Notes: generated by a model from the letters alone, not told the origin. A stretch of 5,752 bases of DNA from Spirochaetes bacterium GWF1_49_6 (GCA_001829395.1 MIBD01000179.1:16848-22599); one strand, 5' to 3'; positions 1 through 5,694 are shown, numbered from the stretch's first letter. Made by a program: numbers and translations.

Positions 1-957
1 GACGCCGACTTCTCATGGAAATCGTTCCAGGAACGCAACAACGAGGAATTAGCGAATATTCTCGGGAATTTCGCGAACCGTTCCCTGACCTTCATCCGTA
101 ACCAGATGGATAATCATATTCCCAAGGCCGACTATCAGAAGGCCGATAACGAACTATTGGATAAGGCGAAGGGGATCGTTAAAGATATGACCGCGAACTT
201 CTCGAACTACAAGGTACGCGAAGCGACGAAGCAGTTGATGGATATCGCGCGCCTCGGCAATAAGTATTTCGACGAGATGAAGCCGTGGGAGCTCAAGAAG
301 ACCGACCCCGCGCGCCTCGATACTGTGATGAACGCGTGCGTCAATCTGCTTCGGATATTGTCGGTCGCGATGTATCCGATACTGCCGTTCTCGGCGGAGA
401 AACTATGGGCTATGATCGCGGAACCGGGGAAGATCACCGACGAACGTTGGGATACCCTCGCCGTGAAATCCGCCGAACCGGGACGAAAGCTCGGCGAGTT
501 GGAGATTCTATTCGTGAAGTACGACGACGACGTCATTAAACGGGAAACAGATAAACTCATAGCGAAATCCAATTCTAAAAAACAGGGTGATGCGAAGATG
601 GACGAAAATGTTAAAACGGATGCGCCGTCCCTGATGAGCATCGACGACTTTAAAAAGTTCGACATCCGGGTGGCGGAAATCCTGCATGCGGAGCCGCTTG
701 AAAAATCGAAGAAACTGATCAAGCTGAAGGTCAAAGTCGGCGATATCGAGAAGCAGATACTCGCGGGCATCAAGGAATTCTATGCTCCCGACCAACTGGT
801 AGGGAAGAAAATCATCATCATCAATAATCTCGAATCGGCGACGCTGATGGGCGAGAAGTCGGAGGGGATGCTCCTCGCGGCGTCCAACGGGGACAGGTCG
901 GTGCTGTCATTACTGACGCCCGATAAGGACATGGAGAGCGGGGGAAAGATCAGTTAA
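1..957 (+). CDS. metG: Methionyl-tRNA synthetase, 3' part (5' end outside window)
   Basis: Attaches methionine to tRNA-Met in the cytoplasm. The frame is open from base 1, so the gene is cut by the window edge; 318 codons remain and the catalytic Rossmann domain with its HIGH and KMSKS motifs is missing. The fragment opens with DADFSWKSF and then ELANILGNFANRSLTFI, the conserved passage leading into the helical anticodon-binding domain, which continues through KPWELKK (about residues 94-100) and PILPFSAEKLW. A charged, low-complexity linker (about 185-210) leads to a C-terminal Trbp111/EMAP-type tRNA-binding domain (about 214-318) with FDIRVAEI, ILAGIKEFY, LVGKK and the KSEGMLLAAS signature. 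This dimerising domain is present in many but not all bacterial MetG proteins. An ATG at 106 lies inside conserved sequence and is not the start. ackA follows after 44 bp with no terminator visible. Identity is very secure. Confidence 0.97.
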   Translation, partial: DADFSWKSFQERNNEELANILGNFANRSLTFIRNQMDNHIPKADYQKADNELLDKAKGIVKDMTANFSNYKVREATKQLMDIARLGNKYFDEMKPWELKKTDPARLDTVMNACVNLLRILSVAMYPILPFSAEKLWAMIAEPGKITDERWDTLAVKSAEPGRKLGELEILFVKYDDDVIKRETDKLIAKSNSKKQGDAKMDENVKTDAPSLMSIDDFKKFDIRVAEILHAEPLEKSKKLIKLKVKVGDIEKQILAGIKEFYAPDQLVGKKIIIINNLESATLMGEKSEGMLLAASNGDRSVLSLLTPDKDMESGGKIS

Positions 958-1001
958 AAATAGGGAGTGCGGTACCGGGGAAAAAAACTAAGGAGCTGAA
1001 G

Positions 1002-2198
1002 ATGAAAGTCTTAGTGATCAACGCGGGAAGTTCGTCCTTAAAGTACCAATTGATCGACACCGCCACTCAGCAGGCGATAACCAAGGGCCTCATCGAAAAA
1101 ATCGGCGCGGATGCGGAGTTCTCGTTCACCGCGCGCAACGGCGATAAAATAAAATCCGCGGCAGCCGCGAAAAATCATACCCAAGCATTGAATATCGTAC
1201 TGGATAACCTGAAAGACCCGGGGAACGGTTTTATCGGGTCGCTCGACGAGATCGACGCGATCGGCCACAGGGTCGTGCACGGCGCGGAGGAATTCTCCGG
1301 GTCGGTGAAGATCGACGAACGTGTTATCCGCGCTATCGAGAAATGCTGCGAAATCGCACCGTTACACAACCCCCCGAACCTCCAGGGAATCCTTGCCTGT
1401 GAGGAAGTTCTGCCCGATACCACGCAGGTGGCGGTCTTCGATACGGCGTTCCATCAGACAATGCCGAAAAGCGCGTTCCTCTACGCGATACCCTACGAAT
1501 ATTACGAAAAATACGGCATTCGCCGGTACGGATTCCACGGCACGTCGCACCGTTATGTCGCGATGAAGTCGGCGGAATTCCTCAATAAAAAGTTCGACGA
1601 GTTCAACTGTATCGTCTGCCATCTCGGGAACGGGTCGAGCATTACCGCGGTCAAGAACGGGCGCTCGGTCGATACATCGATGGGATATACCCCGCTCGAG
1701 GGGGTGGTGATGGGTACGCGCTGCGGATCGATCGATCCCGCCATCATCTTCACCATGATGGAAAAAGATAACCTTTCCACCAAGCAGGTCAACGATATCC
1801 TTAATAAAAAGAGCGGGCTGATCGGCCTCTCGGGTATCTCAAACGACCTCCGCGCGATATGGGAGGAGGAGATCAAGGGCAACGAACGCGCCTCGGTGAC
1901 GCGCGAAGTACTGGTCAAGAGTATCCGCAAGTATATCGGCGCGTATATGGTCGAGCTCGGCCGGGTCGACGCGATAATCTTCACGGCGGGTATCGGCGAG
2001 AACGACTGGAATATCCGCGAACGCTGCGTGGCCGGCCTCGAGAACTTCGGGATCATCATCGACTCCGATAAGAACCGGAACGTCCGGGGAAGCGCGACCG
2101 ATTTGAGCACGGACGGTTCGACAACCCGTGTCCTGATGATGCCCACCAACGAGGAACTGATGATCGCTCTCGAGACCGAAACGGTAATGAAGGGATAA
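1002..2198 (+). CDS. ackA: Acetate kinase
   Basis: Interconverts acetyl phosphate + ADP and acetate + ATP; cytoplasmic, normally paired with phosphotransacetylase for acetate excretion or uptake. The 398 residues match the usual family length of about 400. The ASKHA-fold signature is at the start (VINAGSSSLKYQLID, N7). Residues expected at the active site are visible: R90 in GHRVVHG, H122 in PLHNPPNL, D147 in VFDTAFHQTMP, H179 in GFHGTSHRYV, the phosphate loop HLGNGSS (207-213), R240 in MGTRCGSIDP, the nucleotide-binding FTAGIGEN (327-334) and E384 in PTNEEL. A strong Shine-Dalgarno, AAGGAG at 990-995, fixes the start six bases downstream. No pta gene is beside it in this window. It probably shares a transcript with metG. 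Codons are rich in G/C at the third position, unlike the cyclase that follows. Appears intact; identity very secure. Confidence 0.98.
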   Translation: MKVLVINAGSSSLKYQLIDTATQQAITKGLIEKIGADAEFSFTARNGDKIKSAAAAKNHTQALNIVLDNLKDPGNGFIGSLDEIDAIGHRVVHGAEEFSGSVKIDERVIRAIEKCCEIAPLHNPPNLQGILACEEVLPDTTQVAVFDTAFHQTMPKSAFLYAIPYEYYEKYGIRRYGFHGTSHRYVAMKSAEFLNKKFDEFNCIVCHLGNGSSITAVKNGRSVDTSMGYTPLEGVVMGTRCGSIDPAIIFTMMEKDNLSTKQVNDILNKKSGLIGLSGISNDLRAIWEEEIKGNERASVTREVLVKSIRKYIGAYMVELGRVDAIIFTAGIGENDWNIRERCVAGLENFGIIIDSDKNRNVRGSATDLSTDGSTTRVLMMPTNEELMIALETETVMKG

Positions 2199-2254
2199 TC
2201 GTAAAAAGACAGAAATATTTATCCACAAAAGCAGCCTCATAACGGGGAAATCCA

Positions 2255-3685
2255 ATGAAAGGTTCGGTAGTCGATAAGATTTTACGAGAGCGCGAATTAA
2301 AAAATGAAAAAAATATCGCTATCGCCCGCTTAATCTTTATCACAGTAGTTGTCATTCTGGATTATCTTTCATTCCTCAGGGTAATTTCATATACAAAAAT
2401 AACACCGACCTTAACCACTTTAATCCTGGATACTTCATTTTTCGTATTCTCGGCAATTGTCATGGTTATTTTATTAAGAAAATTCTATTACAATTCATTG
2501 AAATACTTTGTCATCACTCTGGATTATTTAATTATCGCGATGATGCTTATATTCGATCCCACTGTTCCCAAAGAGGGAAACTGGCCGGGAATGGTTGCCT
2601 CGATATTTTTATTTTTATTAAATCTTATCAGATATTCGAAAAGCGGAACAATCTATTCAGGAATTCTTTCCATAGTTCTTCTAACAGCATCAAGCCTCAA
2701 TCAGGGAAATGCATCGGATTTATTCCCCATGATAGTCAGCTTATTGATGATGCTGTTTATCGGATATTCGATAACCGCGTCAAACAAGAAAATGATGGTG
2801 GAAGCCAATACTAAAAAAATGATGGAACGGTACCTACCTCCTCAATTAGTCGGGGAGTTATACCGGCAAAATGCCAGCCTTGAGCCCGGCGGAAAGAATC
2901 AGGAGGTTACCATACTATTTTCCGATATCCGGTCATTCACCTCAATATCAGAATCCATGCCCGCTGAAGATGTAGTTGCATTACTCAATAGTTATTTATC
3001 CGTAATGACGGATATTATTTTTGCGAATAACGGCACTATCGATAAATTTATTGGCGACGCCATTATGACGACATTTGGCGCCCCGATTAAAAATGATGAC
3101 GATGCATTTCGGGCGATAAAAACCGCGATATCAATGACACAAGCATTAAAAGAGTTTAATAGGAACCAGACGCAGCTAAAGAGCCCTTTGAAGATCGGAA
3201 TTGGTATTCATACGGGTGATGTGATAGTGGGTAATATCGGTTCCGACAGGCGCCTTGATTACACTGTGATCGGCGACAATGTTAACCTATCGTCACGTAT
3301 CGAGGGTCTGACAAAGTATTATAAATGCCCCATCCTGATATCGGAATCTACTTATTATCAGCTCCACGCTGAAAACCTGAATGATGTTTTCTTTTTACGG
3401 GAAGTCGATCATGTAGTAGTAAAAGGAAAAACGACCAGTATAAGAATCTTCGAGGTGATGTGCTTCGATAATGATGATGAAAAACAGGCCAAAAAAAGCC
3501 TCAAGGAAGAATTTGAAAAAGGGTTAAAACTTTATCAGGAACGGAAATTTCAGGAGGCAATAGACCAGTTTAACAACTTACCGGATGACGAATTATCAGA
3601 ACTTTACATAAAAAGATGTGAACAGTATTCAACACATCCGCCCGATGCATCATGGAACGGGACTTATATATTGGAAACAAAATAA
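2255..3685 (+). CDS. Membrane-anchored class III adenylate/guanylate cyclase
   Basis: Predicted to make cAMP (possibly cGMP) at the inner membrane face. The 476-residue protein has about six hydrophobic segments (roughly 20-41, 53-74, 84-100, 112-126, 134-147, 156-173), a short linker with the pre-catalytic motif RYLPPQLVGEL (192-202), then a class III catalytic domain (about 215-402). The two metal-binding aspartates are present (D224 in FSDIRSFT, D268 in GDAIMTTFGAP), as is the purine-contacting lysine K264 in DKFIGD, and N344 and R348 for transition-state binding. The second base-selecting position is Thr337 in LDYTVIGD, the pattern of subclass IIIb adenylate cyclases. A tail (about 416-460) resembles a single TPR-like helical pair and ends in PPDASWNGTY, a tail type I associate with spirochaete cyclases (recollection, not checked). 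Start is ATG with a modest GGGG-type Shine-Dalgarno at 2243-2246. A+T-rich relative to ackA and metG, suggesting separate origin or weak codon selection. Substrate is inferred. Confidence 0.93.
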   Translation: MKGSVVDKILRERELKNEKNIAIARLIFITVVVILDYLSFLRVISYTKITPTLTTLILDTSFFVFSAIVMVILLRKFYYNSLKYFVITLDYLIIAMMLIFDPTVPKEGNWPGMVASIFLFLLNLIRYSKSGTIYSGILSIVLLTASSLNQGNASDLFPMIVSLLMMLFIGYSITASNKKMMVEANTKKMMERYLPPQLVGELYRQNASLEPGGKNQEVTILFSDIRSFTSISESMPAEDVVALLNSYLSVMTDIIFANNGTIDKFIGDAIMTTFGAPIKNDDDAFRAIKTAISMTQALKEFNRNQTQLKSPLKIGIGIHTGDVIVGNIGSDRRLDYTVIGDNVNLSSRIEGLTKYYKCPILISESTYYQLHAENLNDVFFLREVDHVVVKGKTTSIRIFEVMCFDNDDEKQAKKSLKEEFEKGLKLYQERKFQEAIDQFNNLPDDELSELYIKRCEQYSTHPPDASWNGTYILETK

Positions 3686-3688
3686 CTA

Positions 3689-3700
3689 TTTCTATAGAAA
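3689..3700. repeat. 12-bp perfect palindrome between cyclase and lipoprotein gene
   Basis: TTTCTATAGAAA is a perfect inverted repeat lying just after the cyclase stop codon and about 50 bp before the lipoprotein start. It could be an operator half-site pair, but in A+T-rich spacer DNA a 12-bp palindrome can occur by chance and there is no T tract positioned to make it a terminator. No regulator is assigned. Confidence 0.25.
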
Positions 3701-3752
3701 AAATCAGCAAAGTTGACATATAGGATATATTCTTCTCAAACGGGGGAAAGCA

Positions 3753-3998
3753 ATGCGTTTCATTAATATTTATTCCGTTCTCATATCTCTCCTGATTCTC
3801 TCCTGCGGCGCTCCCGCATTAAAAAAATATAACCCCATCCCATATCCCGCTTCCGGTAACGGATTCGACTACGCGCACAAGTCCCCGCCCGTGGGGAATA
3901 TTCCCCCCGTGCTGCAGGGCGATACATGGCTCGCGCATTATACCAACGATCTGCTGCCGTACTGGACTCTACCCGCCGCGCTCGGCGACCCGCAGTGA
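3753..3998 (+). CDS. Short lipoprotein, probably the 5' remnant of a larger gene
   Basis: The 81-residue product starts with a typical lipoprotein signal: MRF, a hydrophobic core (about 5-16) and ILSC with Cys18 as the predicted lipidated residue. Leu at -2 is a loose lipobox, as tolerated in spirochaetes. After the cysteine come a Pro/Gly-rich linker (about 20-55) and then a stretch that looks like the beginning of a folded enzyme domain, TWLAHYTNDLLPYW (58-71), which breaks off at LGDPQ. That stretch is reminiscent of the first helix of (alpha/alpha)6-barrel enzymes such as the N-acylglucosamine 2-epimerase family; this is memory-based resemblance and weak. The Shine-Dalgarno GGGGGAAAG (3742-3750) is good and the third-position G/C of the second half looks coding, so the frame was real. 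Stopping abruptly inside what looks like a domain, 48 bp before the convergent operon, suggests a truncated pseudogene. A genuine small surface lipoprotein cannot be excluded. Confidence 0.6.
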   Translation: MRFINIYSVLISLLILSCGAPALKKYNPIPYPASGNGFDYAHKSPPVGNIPPVLQGDTWLAHYTNDLLPYWTLPAALGDPQ

Positions 3999-4043
3999 AG
4001 TAAAATTTCTTCTTCGTCAACAAGCCCTTTCACGTTTTTTTTT
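3995..4043 (+). terminator. Possible weak intrinsic terminator between convergent gene blocks
   Basis: GTGAA at 3995-3999 can pair with TTCAC at 4029-4033, with one more G-C pair across a bulged T, followed by a run of nine T at 4035-4043. The loop is long (nearly 30 nt) and the stem short, so this is a poor hairpin; the T tract is the stronger part of the signal. It would serve + strand transcripts coming from the lipoprotein gene. I found no good terminator for the - strand operon in the same spacer. Confidence 0.3.
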
Positions 4044-4045
4044 AA

Positions 4046-4390
4046 TTATCGATATCGGGTTTCCGACATGTGCTTTTTACAGGTTTCGGCATAAGGTATC
4101 GCTTCGAGACGCTCGGTCTCGATTTCGACACTGCATGCGAGGCAGGTTCCGAAGTTACCGTTTTTAATACGCTGAAGCGCCTTGCGGATCAGTTCGAGGG
4201 TCTCTTTCTGGGTGGTACTCAATCCTTCGCTGATCGCGACAGAACTGAATGCTTCCGCTTTATCGGCGAGGTCGCCGTCTACCTGAAAGGGGTTTTCCTC
4301 ATCGGATGTTTCGCCGATTATATTGGTCAGGATTTCATCCTGCATAACAAGGAGTTTTTTTTCGTAGTGCTTTAATTTTTCTTGTGTCAT
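4046..4390 (-). CDS. DksA/TraR-family zinc-finger transcription factor
   Basis: Members bind the secondary channel of RNA polymerase and, with ppGpp in well-studied species, adjust rRNA and ribosomal-protein transcription. The 114-residue protein is shorter than E. coli DksA (about 150) and fits the shorter forms of many other phyla. An N-terminal helical coiled-coil carries the acidic tip motif DLADKA (40-45), equivalent to the DxxDxA of DksA that acts near the polymerase active site. The C-terminal zinc finger reads Cys83-x2-Cys86-x17-Cys104-x2-His107: the last of the four usual cysteines is replaced by histidine, which could still bind zinc. The ATG start is preceded by AGGCGGGT and lies 9 nt after the rpmA stop, so it is the last gene of the rplU operon. 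Placing this regulator with ribosomal-protein genes suggests growth-linked expression. Whether it is functionally DksA or a paralogue cannot be settled from sequence alone. Confidence 0.9.
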   Translation of the reverse strand: MTQEKLKHYEKKLLVMQDEILTNIIGETSDEENPFQVDGDLADKAEAFSSVAISEGLSTTQKETLELIRKALQRIKNGNFGTCLACSVEIETERLEAIPYAETCKKHMSETRYR

Positions 4391-4399
4391 ATTACCCGC

Positions 4400-4654
4400 C
4401 TACGCCTGATCTATTACATTGACCAGAGATTTTCCTTTACGTTCGGAGAATTTTACCACGCCGTCTTTTATAGCGAAAATGGTATAGTCCTTTCCAAGAC
4501 CCACGCCGACTCCGGGATGGTACTTGGTGCCGCACTGGCGGATAATGATATTTCCCGAGACAACTTTCTCGCCGCCGAATACCTTAACACCTAAACGCTG
4601 GGCTGCGCTGTCGCGGCCGTTTCTCGCGGACCCACCCGCTTTTTTATGAGCCAT
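4400..4654 (-). CDS. rpmA: 50S ribosomal protein L27
   Basis: L27 is a large-subunit protein whose N-terminal tail reaches toward the peptidyl-transferase centre. The 84 residues match the family length and sequence: MAHKKAGGSARNGRDS at the start, QRLGVKVFGG, GNIIIRQ, GTKYHPG and GKDYTIFAI. One oddity is RQCGT where RQRGT is usual, an Arg to Cys change in a conserved loop. The start is clear: ATG at 4654 with GGAGG just upstream, and in-frame TGA and TAA codons lie only a few codons before it with no start codon between. The protein therefore has no N-terminal extension. The gene overlaps the end of prp by 11 nt, with its ribosome-binding site inside prp codons, implying coupled translation. 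Confidence 0.98.
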   Translation of the reverse strand: MAHKKAGGSARNGRDSAAQRLGVKVFGGEKVVSGNIIIRQCGTKYHPGVGVGLGKDYTIFAIKDGVVKFSERKGKSLVNVIDQA

Positions 4655-4961
4655 CTTTTTCCTCCATCCTGAGTTTTATCAGGGATTCGTACTGACGCTG
4701 TAACGGTACCAAACTTACATACAAGCTCCGGAAAAACAGACTGTTCTTTTCGTTTTTATCGACTTTCGCCTCGAAAAAACCATCCTTCCGGCTCGCCTCG
4801 CAATGCCCCTCTCCGAGTTCGTAGCAGGTAAGATACCAGCTTTCGATCAGGGTAGATACCGCGCAGCAAACCAAGTCCTTCCCTTTTTTATCAAAAAGAG
4901 AATGCCCTTGCGCTCGTACGAAAAGGCATTCCCTTCTTATTTCTAAAAAAATATCGATCAC
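4644..4961 (-). CDS. prp: Prp-type ribosomal-processing cysteine protease (YsxB family)
   Basis: Prp is known from Staphylococcus aureus as the cysteine protease that removes an N-terminal extension from L27 before ribosome assembly; its gene lies between rplU and rpmA, as here. The 105-residue protein has the family's catalytic region GHSLFDKKGKDLVCCAVSTL, with His20 and Cys32 at the expected catalytic positions and Asp29 before the cysteine; an extra Cys33 replaces the usual alanine. The rest (about 60-105) fits the family fold loosely. The start is GTG at 4961, four nt after the rplU TAG stop, with no recognisable Shine-Dalgarno, so translation probably depends on ribosomes finishing rplU. 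The puzzle is the substrate, because the adjacent L27 begins directly with MAHKK. Family assignment is firm; the target in this organism is unknown. Confidence 0.92.
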   Translation of the reverse strand: MIDIFLEIRRECLFVRAQGHSLFDKKGKDLVCCAVSTLIESWYLTCYELGEGHCEASRKDGFFEAKVDKNEKNSLFFRSLYVSLVPLQRQYESLIKLRMEEKDGS

Positions 4962-4965
4962 AGCG

Positions 4966-5301
4966 CTACTCGGCTTTCACCGCTTTTTCCGCTTTTATAT
5001 CGGTGATCTTTATTAACGTGTATTTCTGTCGATGCCCGGTTTTTACACGGTAGTTCGTCTTGTTTTTATACTTGAATACGGTCTTTTTCTTGTCTTTAAA
5101 GAGAGGAGCGACAATCTTTGCTTCGACTTTCATCTTGGCGACATAAGGCTGGCCGACTTTTATTTCTTTATCGTCGCGGTACATAGTGACCGTTTCGAAA
5201 CTTAACTTATCGCCATCCTTGCCATCGCGAAGGTCGATGAGAAGTTCTTCATCTTTTGCGACTTTATAGCTTTTTCCGCCGATTTCAATAATCGCGTACA
5301 T
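4966..5301 (-). CDS. rplU: 50S ribosomal protein L21
   Basis: L21 binds 23S rRNA in the large subunit. The 111 residues are slightly longer than the usual 103 or so because of a Lys/Ala/Glu-rich C-terminal tail. Family hallmarks are MYAIIEIGGKSYKV at the start, VGQPYV (49-54), VFKYKNKTNYR (75-85) and the signature GHRQKYT (89-95). The usual GGKQYKV reads GGKSYKV. The start is ATG with a strong Shine-Dalgarno, AAAAGGAG (5315 to 5308 on this strand), seven bases away. It is the first gene of the rplU-prp-rpmA-dksA-like operon, with its own promoter at 5391-5363 and a leader of about 55 nt. obg, which often follows rpmA in bacteria, is not present within this operon. Confidence 0.98.
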   Translation of the reverse strand: MYAIIEIGGKSYKVAKDEELLIDLRDGKDGDKLSFETVTMYRDDKEIKVGQPYVAKMKVEAKIVAPLFKDKKKTVFKYKNKTNYRVKTGHRQKYTLIKITDIKAEKAVKAE

Positions 5302-5319
5302 CTTTTTCTCCTTTTAACA

Positions 5320-5339
5320 CGGGACAGCGCCCGATCGGG
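5320..5339 (-). promoter_or_regulatory. Possible structured 5' leader of the rplU operon
   Basis: Between the predicted transcription start (about 5356) and the rplU Shine-Dalgarno the leader RNA contains the palindrome CCCGATCGGG (5339 to 5330). Its second half, CGGG, can instead pair with CCCG at 5323-5320 across a 6-nt loop, so two short hairpins are mutually exclusive just upstream of the ribosome-binding site. Autoregulatory leaders are known for L21 operons in some bacteria; I cannot match this one to a described family and stems of 4 bp are weak. Confidence 0.25.
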
Positions 5340-5362
5340 TATTCGATAAATTCAGGAAGTAT

Positions 5363-5391
5363 ATGATACACTTTCCGCCGGAATTTGTCAA
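5363..5391 (-). promoter_or_regulatory. Sigma-70-type promoter of the rplU operon
   Basis: On the - strand a perfect -35 box TTGACA (5391-5386) is followed by exactly 17 bp and the -10 box TATCAT (5368-5363), one mismatch from TATAAT. Transcription should start near 5356, giving a leader of about 55 nt before the rplU ATG. Direction, spacing and position all fit the operon, which makes this the best-supported regulatory site in the window. Confidence 0.8.
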
Positions 5392-5494
5392 ATTACGCGA
5401 GGAATTTTATTTGGTCTTCGCCTTCTCTTTACCGCTCTACATCGTCAATATCATGCAAATCCCGGTTATCTATTTCTACTTTCCAGGGAATTAG
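5363..5494 (+). CDS. Possible 43-residue single-pass membrane protein or gene remnant
   Basis: I do not recognise this product. An ATG at 5363 has a Shine-Dalgarno-like AGGA (5354-5357) five bases upstream and opens a 43-codon frame ending in TAG. The product has a charged N-terminal part (about 1-15, with KLREE) and a continuous hydrophobic stretch at about 16-40 containing two prolines, long enough for one membrane span, then PGN. Third codon positions are G or C in 25 of 43 codons, with ATC, GTC, TTC and CCG preferred as in ackA, which is more than the local base composition would suggest and argues for real coding DNA. It runs opposite to rplU and its start overlaps the -10 box of the rplU promoter. 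It may be an intact small membrane protein or the surviving 5' end of a decayed gene. No convincing + strand promoter was seen. Confidence 0.35.
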   Translation: MIHFPPEFVKLREEFYLVFAFSLPLYIVNIMQIPVIYFYFPGN

Positions 5495-5572
5495 GGATAC
5501 CTCCCGCAGGAAGCGGAAGGCAAGTAAGGGATAGTTTTTCACCCTTTTTTCAAGTTTCGTTACTTATTGCAT

Positions 5573-5604
5573 CTCGATACGTTCCTACGGAACACTCGAT
5601 GACC
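5573..5604. repeat. Hairpin repeat, copy 1
   Basis: The conserved outer blocks TCGATAC (5574-5580) and ACTCGATGACC (5594-5604) flank a 13-bp core that is a perfect hairpin, GTTCC-TAC-GGAAC (5581-5593). The same outer blocks recur at once in the next repeat with a different core. It looks like a dispersed intergenic palindromic repeat of the REP kind; it is too short to encode anything. Confidence 0.7.
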
Positions 5605-5605
5605 A

Positions 5606-5638
5606 TTTCGATACACCCTCATGGGTCACTCGATGACC
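5606..5638. repeat. Hairpin repeat, copy 2
   Basis: Second copy directly adjoining the first: TCGATAC (5608-5614) and ACTCGATGACC (5628-5638) again flank a 13-bp core, here containing the hairpin ACCC-TCAT-GGGT (5615-5626). The outer arms match copy 1 exactly while the inner stem sequence differs and still pairs, which suggests that the folded form, rather than the exact bases, is being kept. Confidence 0.7.
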
Positions 5639-5647
5639 GGTTTGGTT

Positions 5648-5668
5648 ATGCCGTTCGCCCTTCGGCAT
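5648..5668. repeat. Third inverted repeat in the right-end cluster
   Basis: ATGCCG (5648-5653) pairs perfectly with CGGCAT (5663-5668) across a 9-nt loop. It lies between the paired hairpin repeats and the tandem array and has no T tract, so it is not a standard terminator. Probably another module of the same composite intergenic repeat. Confidence 0.5.
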
Positions 5669-5694
5669 CGCGCAGGGTGACTTTACCGTCATGC

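Noticed and set aside
207..773. A - strand 188-codon frame opposite metG, and a similar one opposite ackA (1553-2149)
   Set aside because: Both are antisense shadows of strongly conserved genes; their products are Ser/Arg-rich without family motifs and no ribosome-binding site was evident.
106..957. A separate 283-residue gene starting at the ATG at 106
   Set aside because: The same frame is open back to base 1 and encodes conserved MetG sequence upstream of that ATG.
3713..3741. TTGACA at 3713-3718 as the -35 box of a promoter for the lipoprotein gene
   Set aside because: At 16-18 bp downstream there is no -10-like sequence; the nearest TATATT (3726-3731) is only 7 bp away, far too close.
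4070..4375. A + strand frame opposite the dksA-like gene
   Set aside because: It mirrors a gene with clear family motifs, and the product shows no recognisable domain.
5526..5550. AAGGG...CCCTT followed by T residues as an intrinsic terminator
   Set aside because: The stem is only five pairs with an 11-nt loop, and no well-supported + strand gene ends just before it; at best it could serve the small frame ending at 5494.
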